A program made the translations under genes and the position numbers. Source: Candidatus Gastranaerophilales bacterium (lineage in GTDB: Bacteria; Cyanobacteriota; Vampirovibrionia; Gastranaerophilales; Gastranaerophilaceae). From it: 63,272 nucleotides of DNA. The stretch lies in assembly GCA_016282705.1 (NCBI GenBank), contig JAEELO010000094.1, positions 1-63,272 of the forward strand, written 5' to 3'. The notes beneath the pieces were generated by a model, which did no database searches, was not told the origin of the DNA, and was given only the letters and a program-made list of their open reading frames with translations. This document shows, piece by piece, positions 1 to 9,017 of this stretch. Every line of letters starts with the position of its first letter. Position 1 is the first letter of the stretch.

Positions 1-20
1 GAGCTTTAGCTCTCTTTAAA

Positions 21-96
21 TGGTGCGTCTGGCGCGATTCGAACGCGCGACCTATCCCTTAAAAGGGGAGTGCTCTACCTGCTGAGCTACAGACGC
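21..96 (-). tRNA. tRNA-Lys (anticodon UUU)
   Basis: Read on the minus strand, the sequence folds as a cloverleaf. The acceptor GCGTCTG pairs with CAGACGC, the D-arm is GCTCAGCAGGTAGAGC, and the 7-base anticodon loop CTTTTAA gives anticodon UUU. The T-arm has GTTCGAATC, and discriminator A plus an encoded CCA end at 21. All parts are intact, so it is presumably functional. A mangled copy of its 5' half lies immediately upstream. Confidence 0.96.
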
Positions 97-125
97 ATAT
101 TCAATTTTCAATTCCTGTTCTATCC

Positions 126-208
126 CTCAGCAGGTAGAGCTTAGTCTCTATATTTGTCTGAATTTTACTTCGTAAAATATCAGACTGGCTGCTGAGCCAC
201 AGACGCAT
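126..208 (-). pseudogene. Broken partial copies of tRNA-Lys in opposite orientations
   Basis: Positions about 191-208 repeat the 5' end of the adjacent tRNA-Lys (acceptor strand plus start of the D-arm) with a single visible mismatch. Positions 126-140 carry the D-arm segment CTCAGCAGGTAGAGC in the opposite orientation. Neither piece can fold as a tRNA, and a hairpin-forming 30-base segment lies between them. This looks like a duplicated tRNA end that was broken or inverted around a palindromic insert. Confidence 0.7.
156..185. repeat. 30-bp palindromic hairpin inside the tRNA-Lys remnant
   Basis: GTCTGAATTTTAC and its near-perfect reverse complement flank a TTC loop, with one bulged A, giving a 13-bp stem. 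It has no T-run on either side that would make it a terminator. It could be a small palindromic repeat (REP/MITE-like) or the scar of an inversion. Only one copy is visible in the window. Confidence 0.6.
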
Positions 209-291
209 TCCTCTATTTCTATCTAACAATATCAAGAACATTTTTTATAGTCAATAAGTTTTTTTATATTCTTAATTTTAGTAATAAAAAT

Positions 292-309
292 GGCGGTATT
301 TTTACCGCC
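292..309 (-). terminator. Intrinsic terminator, minus strand
   Basis: GGCGGTA and TACCGCC form a 7-bp GC-rich stem with a short A/T loop. On the minus strand it is followed by ATTTTTATT. It lies beyond the purA terminator and just after a 48-codon small ORF, so it may end a separate short transcript. Confidence 0.65.
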
Positions 310-316
310 TGTTCTG

Positions 317-463
317 TTATGAATTGATTAATGAGAGTGTGCATTTCTGCACTGTAGTATTGGGTTCCTCTTTCACCATAGATATTGTGTTAAATAGTGT
401 TTTCTGATTCCCTTCTCTCTTTAAAACGATATTCAATTTTTTTAGTTCATTTTTTATTTGCAT
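317..463 (-). CDS. Possible small protein of 48 aa, unknown
   Basis: An ATG-started reading frame of 48 codons lies between two minus-strand terminators. The predicted product is charged in its first half (KNELKKLNIVLKREG) and more neutral at the end, with one Cys and no membrane segment. Its stop is 8 bases before the hairpin at 292-309. Against it, no Shine-Dalgarno sequence is visible, and the ATG directly follows the T-run of the purA terminator, so it would need readthrough or its own start site. I recognise no family. It could be a chance frame or the body of a small RNA. Confidence 0.3.
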   Translation of the reverse strand: MQIKNELKKLNIVLKREGNQKTLFNTISMVKEEPNTTVQKCTLSLINS

Positions 464-467
464 TAAA

Positions 468-493
468 AAACAGCATGTATTTACATGCTGTTT
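468..493 (-). terminator. Terminator after purA
   Basis: AAACAGCATGTA and TACATGCTGTTT form a 12-bp palindromic stem. It sits 19 bases past the purA stop and is T-rich on both sides, so it could act on either strand. Confidence 0.75.
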
Positions 494-511
494 CTTTATA
501 TTAATAAAACT

Positions 512-1807
512 CTATTTAAACGGATTTTCTAATATTATTGTCTGTTCTCTATCCGGTCCCACACTTATTATTTTTATAGGAATTCCTACAAGTTCTTCCA
601 ATTTGTTTAAATATATTTTTGCGTTTTCAGGTAAATCATTCATGCTTTTTGCACCTGAAATATCAGACTTCCAGCCTTTAAATGTTTCATAAACAGGTTC
701 TAAATATTTATGCAGGTTAATATTTGTAGGATAGTCCTTATAAATTTTTCCGTTACGTTTATCTTTGTATGCATTACATATTTTTAATTCTTCAAAATCA
801 TCGAAAACATCCAGTTTCGTTATTGCCATTTCGGTTAAACCGCCTACAAGTACGCAATATCTTGATAATACCGCATCAAACCAGCCGCAGCGTCTTGGTC
901 TGCCTGTTGTAACTCCGAATTCGCCTCCTATGGTTCTTATTTTCTCACCTGTTTCATTATTAAGCTCCGTCATAAACGGACCTTCACCGACACGTGTTAC
1001 ATATGCTTTTGTTACACCTATTACATTCTTTATATGAGTCGGTCCTATTCCGCTTCCTGTTGCAGCACCTCCTCCAATAGGGTTTGAGCTTGTTACAAAA
1101 GGATATGTTCCGTAATCTATATCTAACATTATGCCTTGTGCGCCTTCAAATAAGATTTTCTTATCTTCTTTCAATGCGCCTGATAATTTGTCTACCCAAT
1201 CATCGCAGACATACGGTCTGAATATTTCCGCATATTTTTTACAATATTCAAGCATTTCTTCTTTTGAATACGTTTTTGTTCCGTATACTTTTTCAAGCAT
1301 TTTATTCTTTAACGGTAAAATGGCATCCAGTCTTGAGTTTAATAGTTCTTCATCATATAAATCTTGAATTTTTAAACCATATCTGCCAATTTTATCGGAA
1401 TAAGTAGGTCCTATGCCTTTTTTTGTTGTCCCTATTTTATTTTTTCCGGAATTATCTTCGCTTATTCCGTCTATATCTATATGATACGGAAGAGTAATTG
1501 TTGCTAAAGGACTAATTTTTAATGAGGATAAATCCACACCTCTTTCTTTTAATTCGGTTGTTTCTTTTAAAAATGTTTCGGGGTGTATTACTGTTCCTGC
1601 CGCAACAAAACAAAATTTATTTTTATAAAGTACACCAGAAGGAACAAGGTGAAATTTGTATGTTTCATTATTTGCAACTACCGTATGACCGGCATTACAT
1701 CCGCCTTGATATCTGATTATTACATCAGCATATTCTGCAAGCAAATCCGTAATTTTTGCTTTTCCTTCGTCTCCCCACTGTGCCCCAACTACAACCGTAT
1801 TATTCAT
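512..1807 (-). CDS. purA: Adenylosuccinate synthetase
   Basis: Joins IMP and aspartate using GTP to make adenylosuccinate, the first committed step to AMP, in the cytosol. At 431 aa it is full length. Visible family motifs are WGDEGKAK near residues 11-18, NAGHTVV near 38-44, GTTKKGIGP in the IMP-binding region, FEGAQG near 222, and TTGRPRRCGW with the catalytic arginines. One deviation is GDEGKAK where many homologues have GDEGKGK. The start is preceded by a good GAGAGG ribosome site. It stands alone, is divergent from typA and is followed by its own terminator. Other purine biosynthesis genes are not nearby. Confidence 0.97.
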   Translation of the reverse strand: MNNTVVVGAQWGDEGKAKITDLLAEYADVIIRYQGGCNAGHTVVANNETYKFHLVPSGVLYKNKFCFVAAGTVIHPETFLKETTELKERGVDLSSLKISPLATITLPYHIDIDGISEDNSGKNKIGTTKKGIGPTYSDKIGRYGLKIQDLYDEELLNSRLDAILPLKNKMLEKVYGTKTYSKEEMLEYCKKYAEIFRPYVCDDWVDKLSGALKEDKKILFEGAQGIMLDIDYGTYPFVTSSNPIGGGAATGSGIGPTHIKNVIGVTKAYVTRVGEGPFMTELNNETGEKIRTIGGEFGVTTGRPRRCGWFDAVLSRYCVLVGGLTEMAITKLDVFDDFEELKICNAYKDKRNGKIYKDYPTNINLHKYLEPVYETFKGWKSDISGAKSMNDLPENAKIYLNKLEELVGIPIKIISVGPDREQTIILENPFK

Positions 1808-1956
1808 AAAATTAACCTCTCTAAAATGGTTCTTACTAATTTATTATAGAACAAATAGAAGATATTTTTTGCAAAAAAAATTTTTATATGTTTTATTCAT
1901 AATGTTTATAATAAAATATCAATATACACTACACGAAATATTAGGAAACATTAATA

Positions 1957-3750
1957 ATGGATAACACGAAGATAAGAAACGTGGCAATTATTGCTCACGT
2001 TGACCACGGTAAAACAACGCTTGTGGATAGTATTTTGAAGCAAACGGGTGTTTTCAGAGAAAATCAACAGGTACAAGAAAGAGTTTTAGACTCCAATGAT
2101 TTGGAAAGAGAAAGAGGTATAACAATTCTTTCAAAGAATGTATCTGTTAAATATAAGGGTTATAAGATTAATATTGTTGATACTCCCGGACACGCAGACT
2201 TTGGAGGCGAAGTTGAACGTGTTTTAGGAATGGTTGATGGCGCTCTTCTTATCGTTGATGCGGCAGAAGGCCCGATGCCTCAAACAAGATTTGTACTTTC
2301 TAAGGCTCTTGAATTAGGTATTAAAATAATTGTTGTTATTAATAAAATAGATAAAACAGGCGCAGACCCCGATGGTGCAGTTGATAAGGTTTTCGACCTG
2401 TTTACGGAATTGACGGATAAAGAAGAATTAATTGATTTTCCTTATGTATATGCAAACGGTCTTGCGGGTTTTGCAAAAATAAATCTTGATGATGAATCTG
2501 ATAATTTAGAACCGTTATTGGATTGCATAATAAAAGAAATTAAATATCCGTCGGGTAATAAAAATAAACCGCTGCAATTTCAAGCTACAACATTAGACTA
2601 TAATGATTATGTCGGCAGAATTGCAATAGGCAGAGTCCAAAACGGTATTATAGAATCTCAGCAGCAAGTAAATTTAATAAAAACAGACGGCACTATCGAA
2701 AGAGGTAAAATAGCAAAACTATATGTATTTGAAGACCTCGGACGTGTTGAAACACAAGATGCCGTTGCAGGTGATATTGTTGCTGTAACAGGTTTTGAAG
2801 ATATAAAAATAGGAGAAACAATAACGGAATTGAATTGCACGGAAGCGCTTCCGTTAATTAAAATTGATGAACCTACCCTTCAAATGATATTTTCCGTAAA
2901 TGACAGTCCTTTTGCAGGTCAGGAAGGTAAATTTGTTACCTCAAGACAGGTTAGAAAAAGACTGTATGACGAATTGGAAAAAAATGTAAGTCTTAGAGTT
3001 GAAGATATGGATACAACGGAAAGTTTCAGAGTTTCAGGCAGAGGCGAGCTTCATTTAAGTATATTAATAGAAACAATGCGTCGTGAAGGTTATGAATTCC
3101 AAGTTTCAAAACCCGAAGTTATTACTAAAACCGTTAACGGTGTTTTAATGGAACCTTATGAAAATTTACTTGTAGATGTTCCTGAACAATATGCAGGTGC
3201 TTGTATAGAAAAACTTTCAAATCGTAAGGGTGAAATGCTTCATATGCAGAATACAAAAGGCAGAACAATGCTCACCTTCTCTATTCCGGCAAGAGGTTTA
3301 ATAGGATTTAGAGGTGATTTTATCAGAATGACACGCGGTGAAGGAATTATGAATCATACCTTTGATAAATATAAACCATATGCAGGTGATATTTCAAAAC
3401 AAAGAAACGGCTCGTTAGTATCTCATGAACAGGGTGAAGCTATTCCTTATGCGCTTGCTCAATTTGAAGACAGAGGAGTTTTCTTCTTAACACCTAAAAC
3501 AAAAGTATATAGAGGCATGGTCGTAGGCGAACATAACAGACCTCAAGATATTGAAATTAATGTATGTAAAACAAAAAAATTAACAAATATGAGAAGTTCA
3601 ACAGCAGATGTAATGGTTACATTGCAAGCACACAGAAAGATGTCGCTTGAAGATTGTATGGAATACATTGGTGATGATGAACTTCTTGAAATTACTCCTC
3701 AAAATATCAGAATAAGAAAAGCTGACTTAACAAGAGTAAGATTTAACTAA
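1957..3750 (+). CDS. typA: Ribosome-associated GTPase TypA/BipA
   Basis: A translational GTPase of the EF-G/LepA superfamily that acts on the ribosome, with a role in 50S assembly and stress or cold adaptation. At 597 aa it is the usual length. The G domain shows AHVDHGKTT (residues 13-21), RERGITI (51-57), [15 protein letters not shown] (75-89) and NKID (129-132). The C-terminal half contains the BipA-type [18 protein letters not shown] and the segment [18 protein letters not shown] that separates TypA from LepA. An AGGAAA ribosome site precedes the ATG. It is a single gene followed by a terminator. Confidence 0.97.
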   Translation: MDNTKIRNVAIIAHVDHGKTTLVDSILKQTGVFRENQQVQERVLDSNDLERERGITILSKNVSVKYKGYKINIVDTPGHADFGGEVERVLGMVDGALLIVDAAEGPMPQTRFVLSKALELGIKIIVVINKIDKTGADPDGAVDKVFDLFTELTDKEELIDFPYVYANGLAGFAKINLDDESDNLEPLLDCIIKEIKYPSGNKNKPLQFQATTLDYNDYVGRIAIGRVQNGIIESQQQVNLIKTDGTIERGKIAKLYVFEDLGRVETQDAVAGDIVAVTGFEDIKIGETITELNCTEALPLIKIDEPTLQMIFSVNDSPFAGQEGKFVTSRQVRKRLYDELEKNVSLRVEDMDTTESFRVSGRGELHLSILIETMRREGYEFQVSKPEVITKTVNGVLMEPYENLLVDVPEQYAGACIEKLSNRKGEMLHMQNTKGRTMLTFSIPARGLIGFRGDFIRMTRGEGIMNHTFDKYKPYAGDISKQRNGSLVSHEQGEAIPYALAQFEDRGVFFLTPKTKVYRGMVVGEHNRPQDIEINVCKTKKLTNMRSSTADVMVTLQAHRKMSLEDCMEYIGDDELLEITPQNIRIRKADLTRVRFN

Positions 3751-3756
3751 ATTATT

Positions 3757-3784
3757 AAAACCGATTTATTTTCAAATCGGTTTT
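3757..3784 (+). terminator. Terminator after typA
   Basis: AAAACCGATTT and AAATCGGTTTT form an 11-bp stem around a 6-base loop, starting 7 bases after the typA stop. The U-tract is built into the 3' arm. Confidence 0.85.
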
Positions 3785-3845
3785 AAATTTAAATGTTTTT
3801 TTGATAGAGTAATTATATATTTATCTAAAAGTCATTGGAGGCATT

Positions 3846-5345
3846 ATGCAGGAAACAACAAATACAAAAGAAATAAATTCTTCCATAGATACAATCAGAC
3901 AAGGAAGAATACAAAAAGCTAACGATTTAAGAGAAAAAGGGGTTAATCCTTATCCTTATAAATTTGATAAAACAGCTTCTGCGAAAGAACTTCAAGATAA
4001 ATATAAAGACCTTAAAGAAGGTGAAGAAACAACGGACAGATATAGTGTTGCAGGTCGTGTAATGGCTATAAGAAATTCCGGAATGTTTATAGATTTAATG
4101 GATGATACAGGAAAAATTCAAATTTTTTCACATAAACAAAATATAGATGAAACTAAATTAAAATTATTAAAACTTGTTGATATCGGTGATATAGTAGGTT
4201 TTACAGGAGATATAAGAAGAACTCCGCGCGGTGAATTAAGCATAAAAGCAGTTGATTTAGAAATATTAACAAAATCACTTAAACCGCTTCCCGAAAAATT
4301 TCACGGTCTGACAGACGTTGAAACAAGATATCGTCAAAGATATGTTGATATGATTATGAATCCTGAAGTAAAAGAAACCTTCAGAAAAAGAGGATTAATA
4401 ATTCAAAAAATAAGAGAATTCCTTACTTCACAAGGCTTTTTGGAAGTTGAAACACCAATGCTTCATTCTCAAGCAGGCGGTGCTAATGCAAGACCTTTTG
4501 AAACTCACCATAATGCATTGGATATTCCAATGTATATGAGAATAGCACCGGAATTGCACTTAAAAAGACTTATGGTTGGCGGTTTGTCTGAAAAAATATT
4601 TGAAATAAACCGCTGCTTCCGTAATGAAGGAATTGACTCTCTTCATAATCCTGAATTTACTACAATAGAGCTTTATCAGGCTTATGTTGATTATAATGAC
4701 ATGATGACGTTAACGGAAAATATGGTTGCCTTTGTTGCAAAAGAAGTATTGGGTACAACAAAGATTAAATACGGCGAAAATGAAATTGATTTAACTCCGC
4801 CATGGGACAGAAAAACCATGATAGGTTCTATAAAAGAAGCAACAGGTGTTGATTTTGCCGATTATGCAACAGCGCAAGAAGCAGAAGAAGCAGCTAAAAA
4901 ACTTGGTGTTGAACTTGAAGAAAATATGAACTGGGGTAAAATTGTTGAAGCTGTATTTGAAGATAAAGTTGAACCTTATATAATTCAACCGGTTCATATA
5001 ATGGATTACCCGAGAGAAATTTCGCCCTTAGCAAAAGTTCATAGAAATAATCCGAGATTAACAGAAAGATTTGAATCTAAAGTTAACGGTTGGGAACTTG
5101 CAAATGCTTTTTCTGAGCTGACAGACCCAATTGATCAAAGAGAAAGATTTGAAGCACAAGCCTTAGCAAAAGCCCAAGGTGATGAAGAAGCTTGTGACAT
5201 CGATGAAGATTTTATAAATGCTCTTGAATATGGAATGCCTCCGACTGGTGGCATGGGCATGGGAATAGACAGGCTTGTTATGTTACTTACAAATTCATCT
5301 ACGATTCGTGATGTAATTGCCTTTCCAACTATGAAAAATAAATAG
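3846..5345 (+). CDS. lysS: Lysyl-tRNA synthetase, class II
   Basis: Charges tRNA-Lys with lysine in the cytosol. The length of 499 aa is typical. An N-terminal OB-fold anticodon-binding domain (about residues 60-160, with SVAGRVMAIRNSGMFIDL) precedes the class II catalytic core. Visible class II motifs are motif 1 (KRGLIIQKIREFLTSQGFLEVETPML), motif 2 (FEINRCFRNEGID) and motif 3 (GMPPTGGMGMGIDRLVMLL). GGAGG lies 5 bases before the ATG. The tRNA-Lys gene is also in this window but is not linked to it. Confidence 0.97.
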   Translation: MQETTNTKEINSSIDTIRQGRIQKANDLREKGVNPYPYKFDKTASAKELQDKYKDLKEGEETTDRYSVAGRVMAIRNSGMFIDLMDDTGKIQIFSHKQNIDETKLKLLKLVDIGDIVGFTGDIRRTPRGELSIKAVDLEILTKSLKPLPEKFHGLTDVETRYRQRYVDMIMNPEVKETFRKRGLIIQKIREFLTSQGFLEVETPMLHSQAGGANARPFETHHNALDIPMYMRIAPELHLKRLMVGGLSEKIFEINRCFRNEGIDSLHNPEFTTIELYQAYVDYNDMMTLTENMVAFVAKEVLGTTKIKYGENEIDLTPPWDRKTMIGSIKEATGVDFADYATAQEAEEAAKKLGVELEENMNWGKIVEAVFEDKVEPYIIQPVHIMDYPREISPLAKVHRNNPRLTERFESKVNGWELANAFSELTDPIDQRERFEAQALAKAQGDEEACDIDEDFINALEYGMPPTGGMGMGIDRLVMLLTNSSTIRDVIAFPTMKNK

Positions 5346-5383
5346 TTTGAGCCAGAAATAAATACTGTATTGAAAATTAGCTA

Positions 5384-5411
5384 TTGACATAAATAAAAAA
5401 ACAGCTATAAT
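5384..5411 (+). promoter_or_regulatory. Near-consensus sigma-70 promoter of the HU gene
   Basis: Perfect TTGACA at 5384-5389 and perfect TATAAT at 5406-5411 are separated by 16 bases. They lie 35 bases upstream of the HU start codon. This fits the high expression expected of a nucleoid protein. Confidence 0.85.
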
Positions 5412-5445
5412 CATAGTGTGGTATTTAATGAAAGGGGTTTAAACC

Positions 5446-5739
5446 ATGAATAAAGAAGAATTAGTACAAGAAATTTCAAAAAAAGCAAAAGTTACTCAAA
5501 AAGATGCAGCTGAAGTTTTAAATGCACTTATGTATACTATTGAAAAGACAGTTGCTAAAGGTAAAAAAGTTACTTTAGTTGGTTTTGGTACATTCGAAGC
5601 TAGAAAAAGAGCTGCTAGAACAGGTCGTAACCCACAAACAGGCGCTAAAATTAAAATCGCTGCTAAAACAGCTCCTGTATTCTCTGCAGGTAAAAAATTC
5701 AAAGAAATTGTTGATGGCAAAGTAGCTGCTAGAAAATAA
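5446..5739 (+). CDS. hup: DNA-binding protein HU
   Basis: A small basic nucleoid protein that bends and compacts DNA as a dimer. The 97 aa are one HU/IHF fold. The N-terminal helices (NKEELVQEISKKAKVTQKDA) are followed by the hallmark GFGTFEARKRAARTGRNPQTG, whose arm carries the conserved Asn-Pro that intercalates into DNA. HU is favoured over IHF because the gene is single, has no recognisable IHF features and is very strongly promoted. AAAGGGG precedes the ATG, and a terminator follows directly, so it is a one-gene unit. Confidence 0.95.
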   Translation: MNKEELVQEISKKAKVTQKDAAEVLNALMYTIEKTVAKGKKVTLVGFGTFEARKRAARTGRNPQTGAKIKIAAKTAPVFSAGKKFKEIVDGKVAARK

Positions 5740-5767
5740 TTTTTTAATTTTAAAGATATGTAAAGGG

Positions 5768-5804
5768 GAAGTTAAGTTATCTTAACTTCTTCTTTTTTTG
5801 TTTC
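5768..5804 (+). terminator. Terminator after the HU gene
   Basis: GAAGTTAAG and CTTAACTTC form a 9-bp stem with a TTAT loop, followed by a long T-run (5790-5804). The T-run contains the TTG codon at 5798 that would otherwise extend mutS2, which argues against that upstream start. Confidence 0.9.
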
Positions 5805-5815
5805 ATAATAAGTAT

Positions 5816-8185
5816 ATGACCAAGCAAATAACCGAAATACTTGAATTTGATAAAGTTCTTTCTTTTCTCAGTGAGCATGCAATAAGCTCTTTGGGTAAAG
5901 AAAGATGTCTGAATGCTGAAATATATAACAATGTTAATCAAATAAAATATGAACTTTTGATAACTACACAGGCAAGGTTAATTATAAATAATGCTATAAA
6001 TGTTCCTTTAGAAAATATTTTTGAAGTTGAAAAAATTTTAAATGATGCAAAAAAACAGTTAAGACTTGCAGAACAGGAAATTGTTGATATCGCAAAAACA
6101 CTCAGAACTTCAAGATTAATGAAAAATTTTCTTGGTGAAATTTCTAGAGATTATTTTGAATTATCGGAATTTAAAAATTCTTTATATTCTGATAAAGAGC
6201 TGGAAGATAGAATATTTAATACATTTACTCCGTCATATACCGTGAAAGAAGATGCAACAGCCGAATTAAAACGCCTTTATCAAATGTACAGAGATACTAA
6301 TGCAAATGTAAAAACTTGTATTTCTTCACTATTACAAAATTCGGATTTTACATCAAATCTTCAAGATACTGTTTATACGCAGCGTGACGGAAGAACAGTT
6401 TTTCAGGTTAAAGCGGAATGTAAAAATAAGGTTTCGGGTATTGTTCATGATATATCTCAAAGCAATCAAACATTTTTTATTGAACCTGAAATACTTGTAG
6501 GTCTTAATAATAAGATAAGAGAAATTGAAGTTCAAATAAATATAGAAACTGAAAAAATATTAAAAACTCTTTCTTTGGAAATAGGAAAATATGCGCAAGA
6601 AATAAGTATTTCTAATAAACAACTTATAGAATTAGATTTTATTTTTGCTAAAGCAAAATATTCGGCTTCTTTCGACGGAATTGCTGCAAATGTTTCATCA
6701 GAGAAAGTTATTAATCTTAAAATGATGAGAAATCCTGTGTTAATAAAGTCTAAAAAAGTAATTGTAGAAAATGATTTTCATATTGATATAAATAAAAATT
6801 GTATGATAATTACAGGCTCAAACACCGGCGGTAAGACAGTTGTATTAAAAACGGTAGGATTATGTACTCTAATGACAAAAGCAGGCCTTCATATTCCTTG
6901 TTATGAGGCTGAAATATATCCTTTTAAAAAAGTTTATGCTGATATCGGAGATGAACAAAGTATAGTTCAAAATCTTTCAACTTTTTCTTCTCATATGACG
7001 AATATTGTTAACATTGTTAATCATGCAGATTATGAAACATTAATATTACTGGATGAAATTTCTGCAGGAACCGATCCAAAAGAAGGTGCATCAATAGCGC
7101 AATCAATTCTTGAATATTTGCAAAAAAGAGGTGCTTTTGTAATTACAACTACTCACTACGGAGAATTAAAATCACTGGCTTATTTAAAAGAAGGATTTAT
7201 AAATGCTTCTGTCGAGTTTAATATTAATACTCTTAAGCCGACATATAAACTTTTAATAGGTATTCCGGGGGCAAGTAATGCTATTTCCATCAGTAAAAAT
7301 CTCGGTTTAAAAGATGAAATTATTGAAAATGCCAAAGATACTTATTTTAATCAAAAAGATAATACTGCTAAAGTCTTGGAAGAGCTGCAAAAAACACAGC
7401 AAGAACTTACTGATTCAAAGAAGATTATTGAAGAAAAAGAAGAAAACGTAAAACGATTAGAACAAAGCTTAAATGATAAATTAAATGAAGTTAAAAAAGA
7501 AAAAAAGAAAAATATCGGAATTTATAAAAAGAAATATGAAACTTCTCTGGATGAAGCAAGAGAAGAAATTAAAGATATTTTAAAAGAAATGCGTGAAGAA
7601 AAATCAGAAAAAATTGCAAGACGAAGTTTTCACAGGCTTGCAGGTATAGAAACAGCTATGCGTTCAGACTTTAGAAAAGATGAAGATGAAATTGCAGAAA
7701 AGTATACTCCAATTGATTGGGAAAATATAAAAATTGGCGATAAAGTAATGATTATGGATTTAAATCAAGAAGTAACGATTCTTAAGATGCCTGATAAAAA
7801 CAAAAATGTATATATTCAGCTTGGTTTAATGAAAATGAAAATAAAGCAAAATAAACTTGCAGTATTGAATAAGTCTTTGATAAAACGTGAACAAAAAGCA
7901 AAAGTAACATATAAACAGAATTTTGCAATTGAACGTCGTTCGTTATCTCAAACCTTGGATTTAAGAGGCTATAGATGTGAAGAAGCACTTGATGAAATAG
8001 AAGCTTATCTTGATAAAGCAAGTCTTGTTAATTTATCTCCTGTATATATAATTCACGGACATGGTACAGGTGCTTTAAAACAAGTTATTAGAGATTATCT
8101 TGCAAGTTCGCCTTATGTCGCTAAATTTCGCCCCGGGGAAAATGCAGAAGGCGGAGACGGTGTAAGTGTGGTAGATATAAATTAA
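5816..8185 (+). CDS. mutS2: Endonuclease MutS2
   Basis: A MutS-family ATPase with a C-terminal Smr nuclease domain, known for suppressing recombination and, in Bacillus, for rescuing collided ribosomes. From the ATG at 5816 it is 789 aa, as expected. The N-terminal core/clamp region leads to a Walker A motif GSNTGGKTVV (about residue 333) and Walker B LILLDEISAGTDP (about 410). A charged coiled-coil lies near 515-610. The Smr domain (about 715-789) carries LDLRGYR and the HGHGTGALK motif. The TTG at 5798 sits inside the HU terminator and is rejected as start. No strong ribosome site is visible. Confidence 0.94.
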   Translation: MTKQITEILEFDKVLSFLSEHAISSLGKERCLNAEIYNNVNQIKYELLITTQARLIINNAINVPLENIFEVEKILNDAKKQLRLAEQEIVDIAKTLRTSRLMKNFLGEISRDYFELSEFKNSLYSDKELEDRIFNTFTPSYTVKEDATAELKRLYQMYRDTNANVKTCISSLLQNSDFTSNLQDTVYTQRDGRTVFQVKAECKNKVSGIVHDISQSNQTFFIEPEILVGLNNKIREIEVQINIETEKILKTLSLEIGKYAQEISISNKQLIELDFIFAKAKYSASFDGIAANVSSEKVINLKMMRNPVLIKSKKVIVENDFHIDINKNCMIITGSNTGGKTVVLKTVGLCTLMTKAGLHIPCYEAEIYPFKKVYADIGDEQSIVQNLSTFSSHMTNIVNIVNHADYETLILLDEISAGTDPKEGASIAQSILEYLQKRGAFVITTTHYGELKSLAYLKEGFINASVEFNINTLKPTYKLLIGIPGASNAISISKNLGLKDEIIENAKDTYFNQKDNTAKVLEELQKTQQELTDSKKIIEEKEENVKRLEQSLNDKLNEVKKEKKKNIGIYKKKYETSLDEAREEIKDILKEMREEKSEKIARRSFHRLAGIETAMRSDFRKDEDEIAEKYTPIDWENIKIGDKVMIMDLNQEVTILKMPDKNKNVYIQLGLMKMKIKQNKLAVLNKSLIKREQKAKVTYKQNFAIERRSLSQTLDLRGYRCEEALDEIEAYLDKASLVNLSPVYIIHGHGTGALKQVIRDYLASSPYVAKFRPGENAEGGDGVSVVDIN

Positions 8186-8212
8186 AAAACGGAGATGTTT
8201 TCTCCGTTTTTT
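8184..8212. terminator. Bidirectional terminator between mutS2 and the gene at 8233
   Basis: AAAAAACGGAGA and TCTCCGTTTTTT form a 12-bp stem with a 5-base loop, overlapping the mutS2 stop codon. A/T runs on both sides let it end the convergent transcripts from either direction. Confidence 0.85.
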
Positions 8213-8232
8213 AAGAATTATAATATATTTTT

Positions 8233-8934
8233 CTATTTTTTATCCGTTAATAAGAATAAGCTTACTAAATCATTAATTTGAGTTACATTTTTTTGATATT
8301 CTTGAACAGATTGTTCTAATTGAAGAATATGAGTTTTGTGCTCTTGAATTTTTACCATACATTCTCTTGTAGAACTGTTTAATTCTTCCTGAACTTCCTG
8401 TGCTTCTTTTAAAACATTATTCATAGGAAGACCCATTGCATCAAGAGTTTGTCTTATAATTTGAGCGCCAGTTTGTTTTGTAACACCAACAGGCAATGAA
8501 CCTATAAGATTTTTTAATATTTGAACATTTTGAGGAATATTTACTTTACCATTTGCAGCAATAACAGAACTTTGCTTATCTTCCTCTTGCTTTATCATTG
8601 GGGTATATTCTTGTGATGAAGTTTCTTCTGCTGCAGTAAATAAAGGACTATCCATTATATTAGAAGATATAACTTCTTCTTTTTTCTCTTCATAAATATT
8701 TTCGGAAGAATTTGTTAATGTATCTTCTTCTACAATAAAATTATCGTTATTTACAGTACTTTCCTGTACTTCTTCCGTTTCAAGTTCAGGAACATCTTGA
8801 ATATTCGTTAACGGAATATCGTTGCTTAAAGACGTTTCAGCAGCATCTACAGGTGTAATATCTGCTTCTGCTTGTCTTTTCAATGCTTCCACTATCTTTT
8901 TACCTACCCCTTCAGGGAGCTGATTTCTTGTCAT
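8233..8934 (-). CDS. Hypothetical protein with acidic middle and C-terminal coiled coil
   Basis: I do not recognise a family. The 233 aa fall into three parts. The basic N-terminus includes LPEGVGKKIVEALKRQAEA. An acidic, Ser/Thr/Glu-rich and probably disordered stretch covers about 30-130. The C-terminal region (about 135-233) includes NVQILKNLIGSLPVGVTKQ and then a heptad-like helix (KIQEHKTHILQLEQSVQEYQ). It has no signal peptide and no membrane segment. This domain order suggests a cytosolic scaffold or adaptor, but that is inference only. The 83-base gap downstream separates it from the parvulin gene, and it may share a transcript with the genes upstream of it. Confidence 0.75.
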   Translation of the reverse strand: MTRNQLPEGVGKKIVEALKRQAEADITPVDAAETSLSNDIPLTNIQDVPELETEEVQESTVNNDNFIVEEDTLTNSSENIYEEKKEEVISSNIMDSPLFTAAEETSSQEYTPMIKQEEDKQSSVIAANGKVNIPQNVQILKNLIGSLPVGVTKQTGAQIIRQTLDAMGLPMNNVLKEAQEVQEELNSSTRECMVKIQEHKTHILQLEQSVQEYQKNVTQINDLVSLFLLTDKK

Positions 8935-9017
8935 AACATACCTCTTTACTTAACAGTAGGATTATATATAAAACATAAAATTAATTCAATTGTGTTATAT
9001 ATCTAAATATTTAAATT

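Noticed and set aside
5798-5815. TTG-initiated extension of mutS2
   Set aside because: It falls within the T-run of the HU terminator, so the ATG at 5816 is taken.
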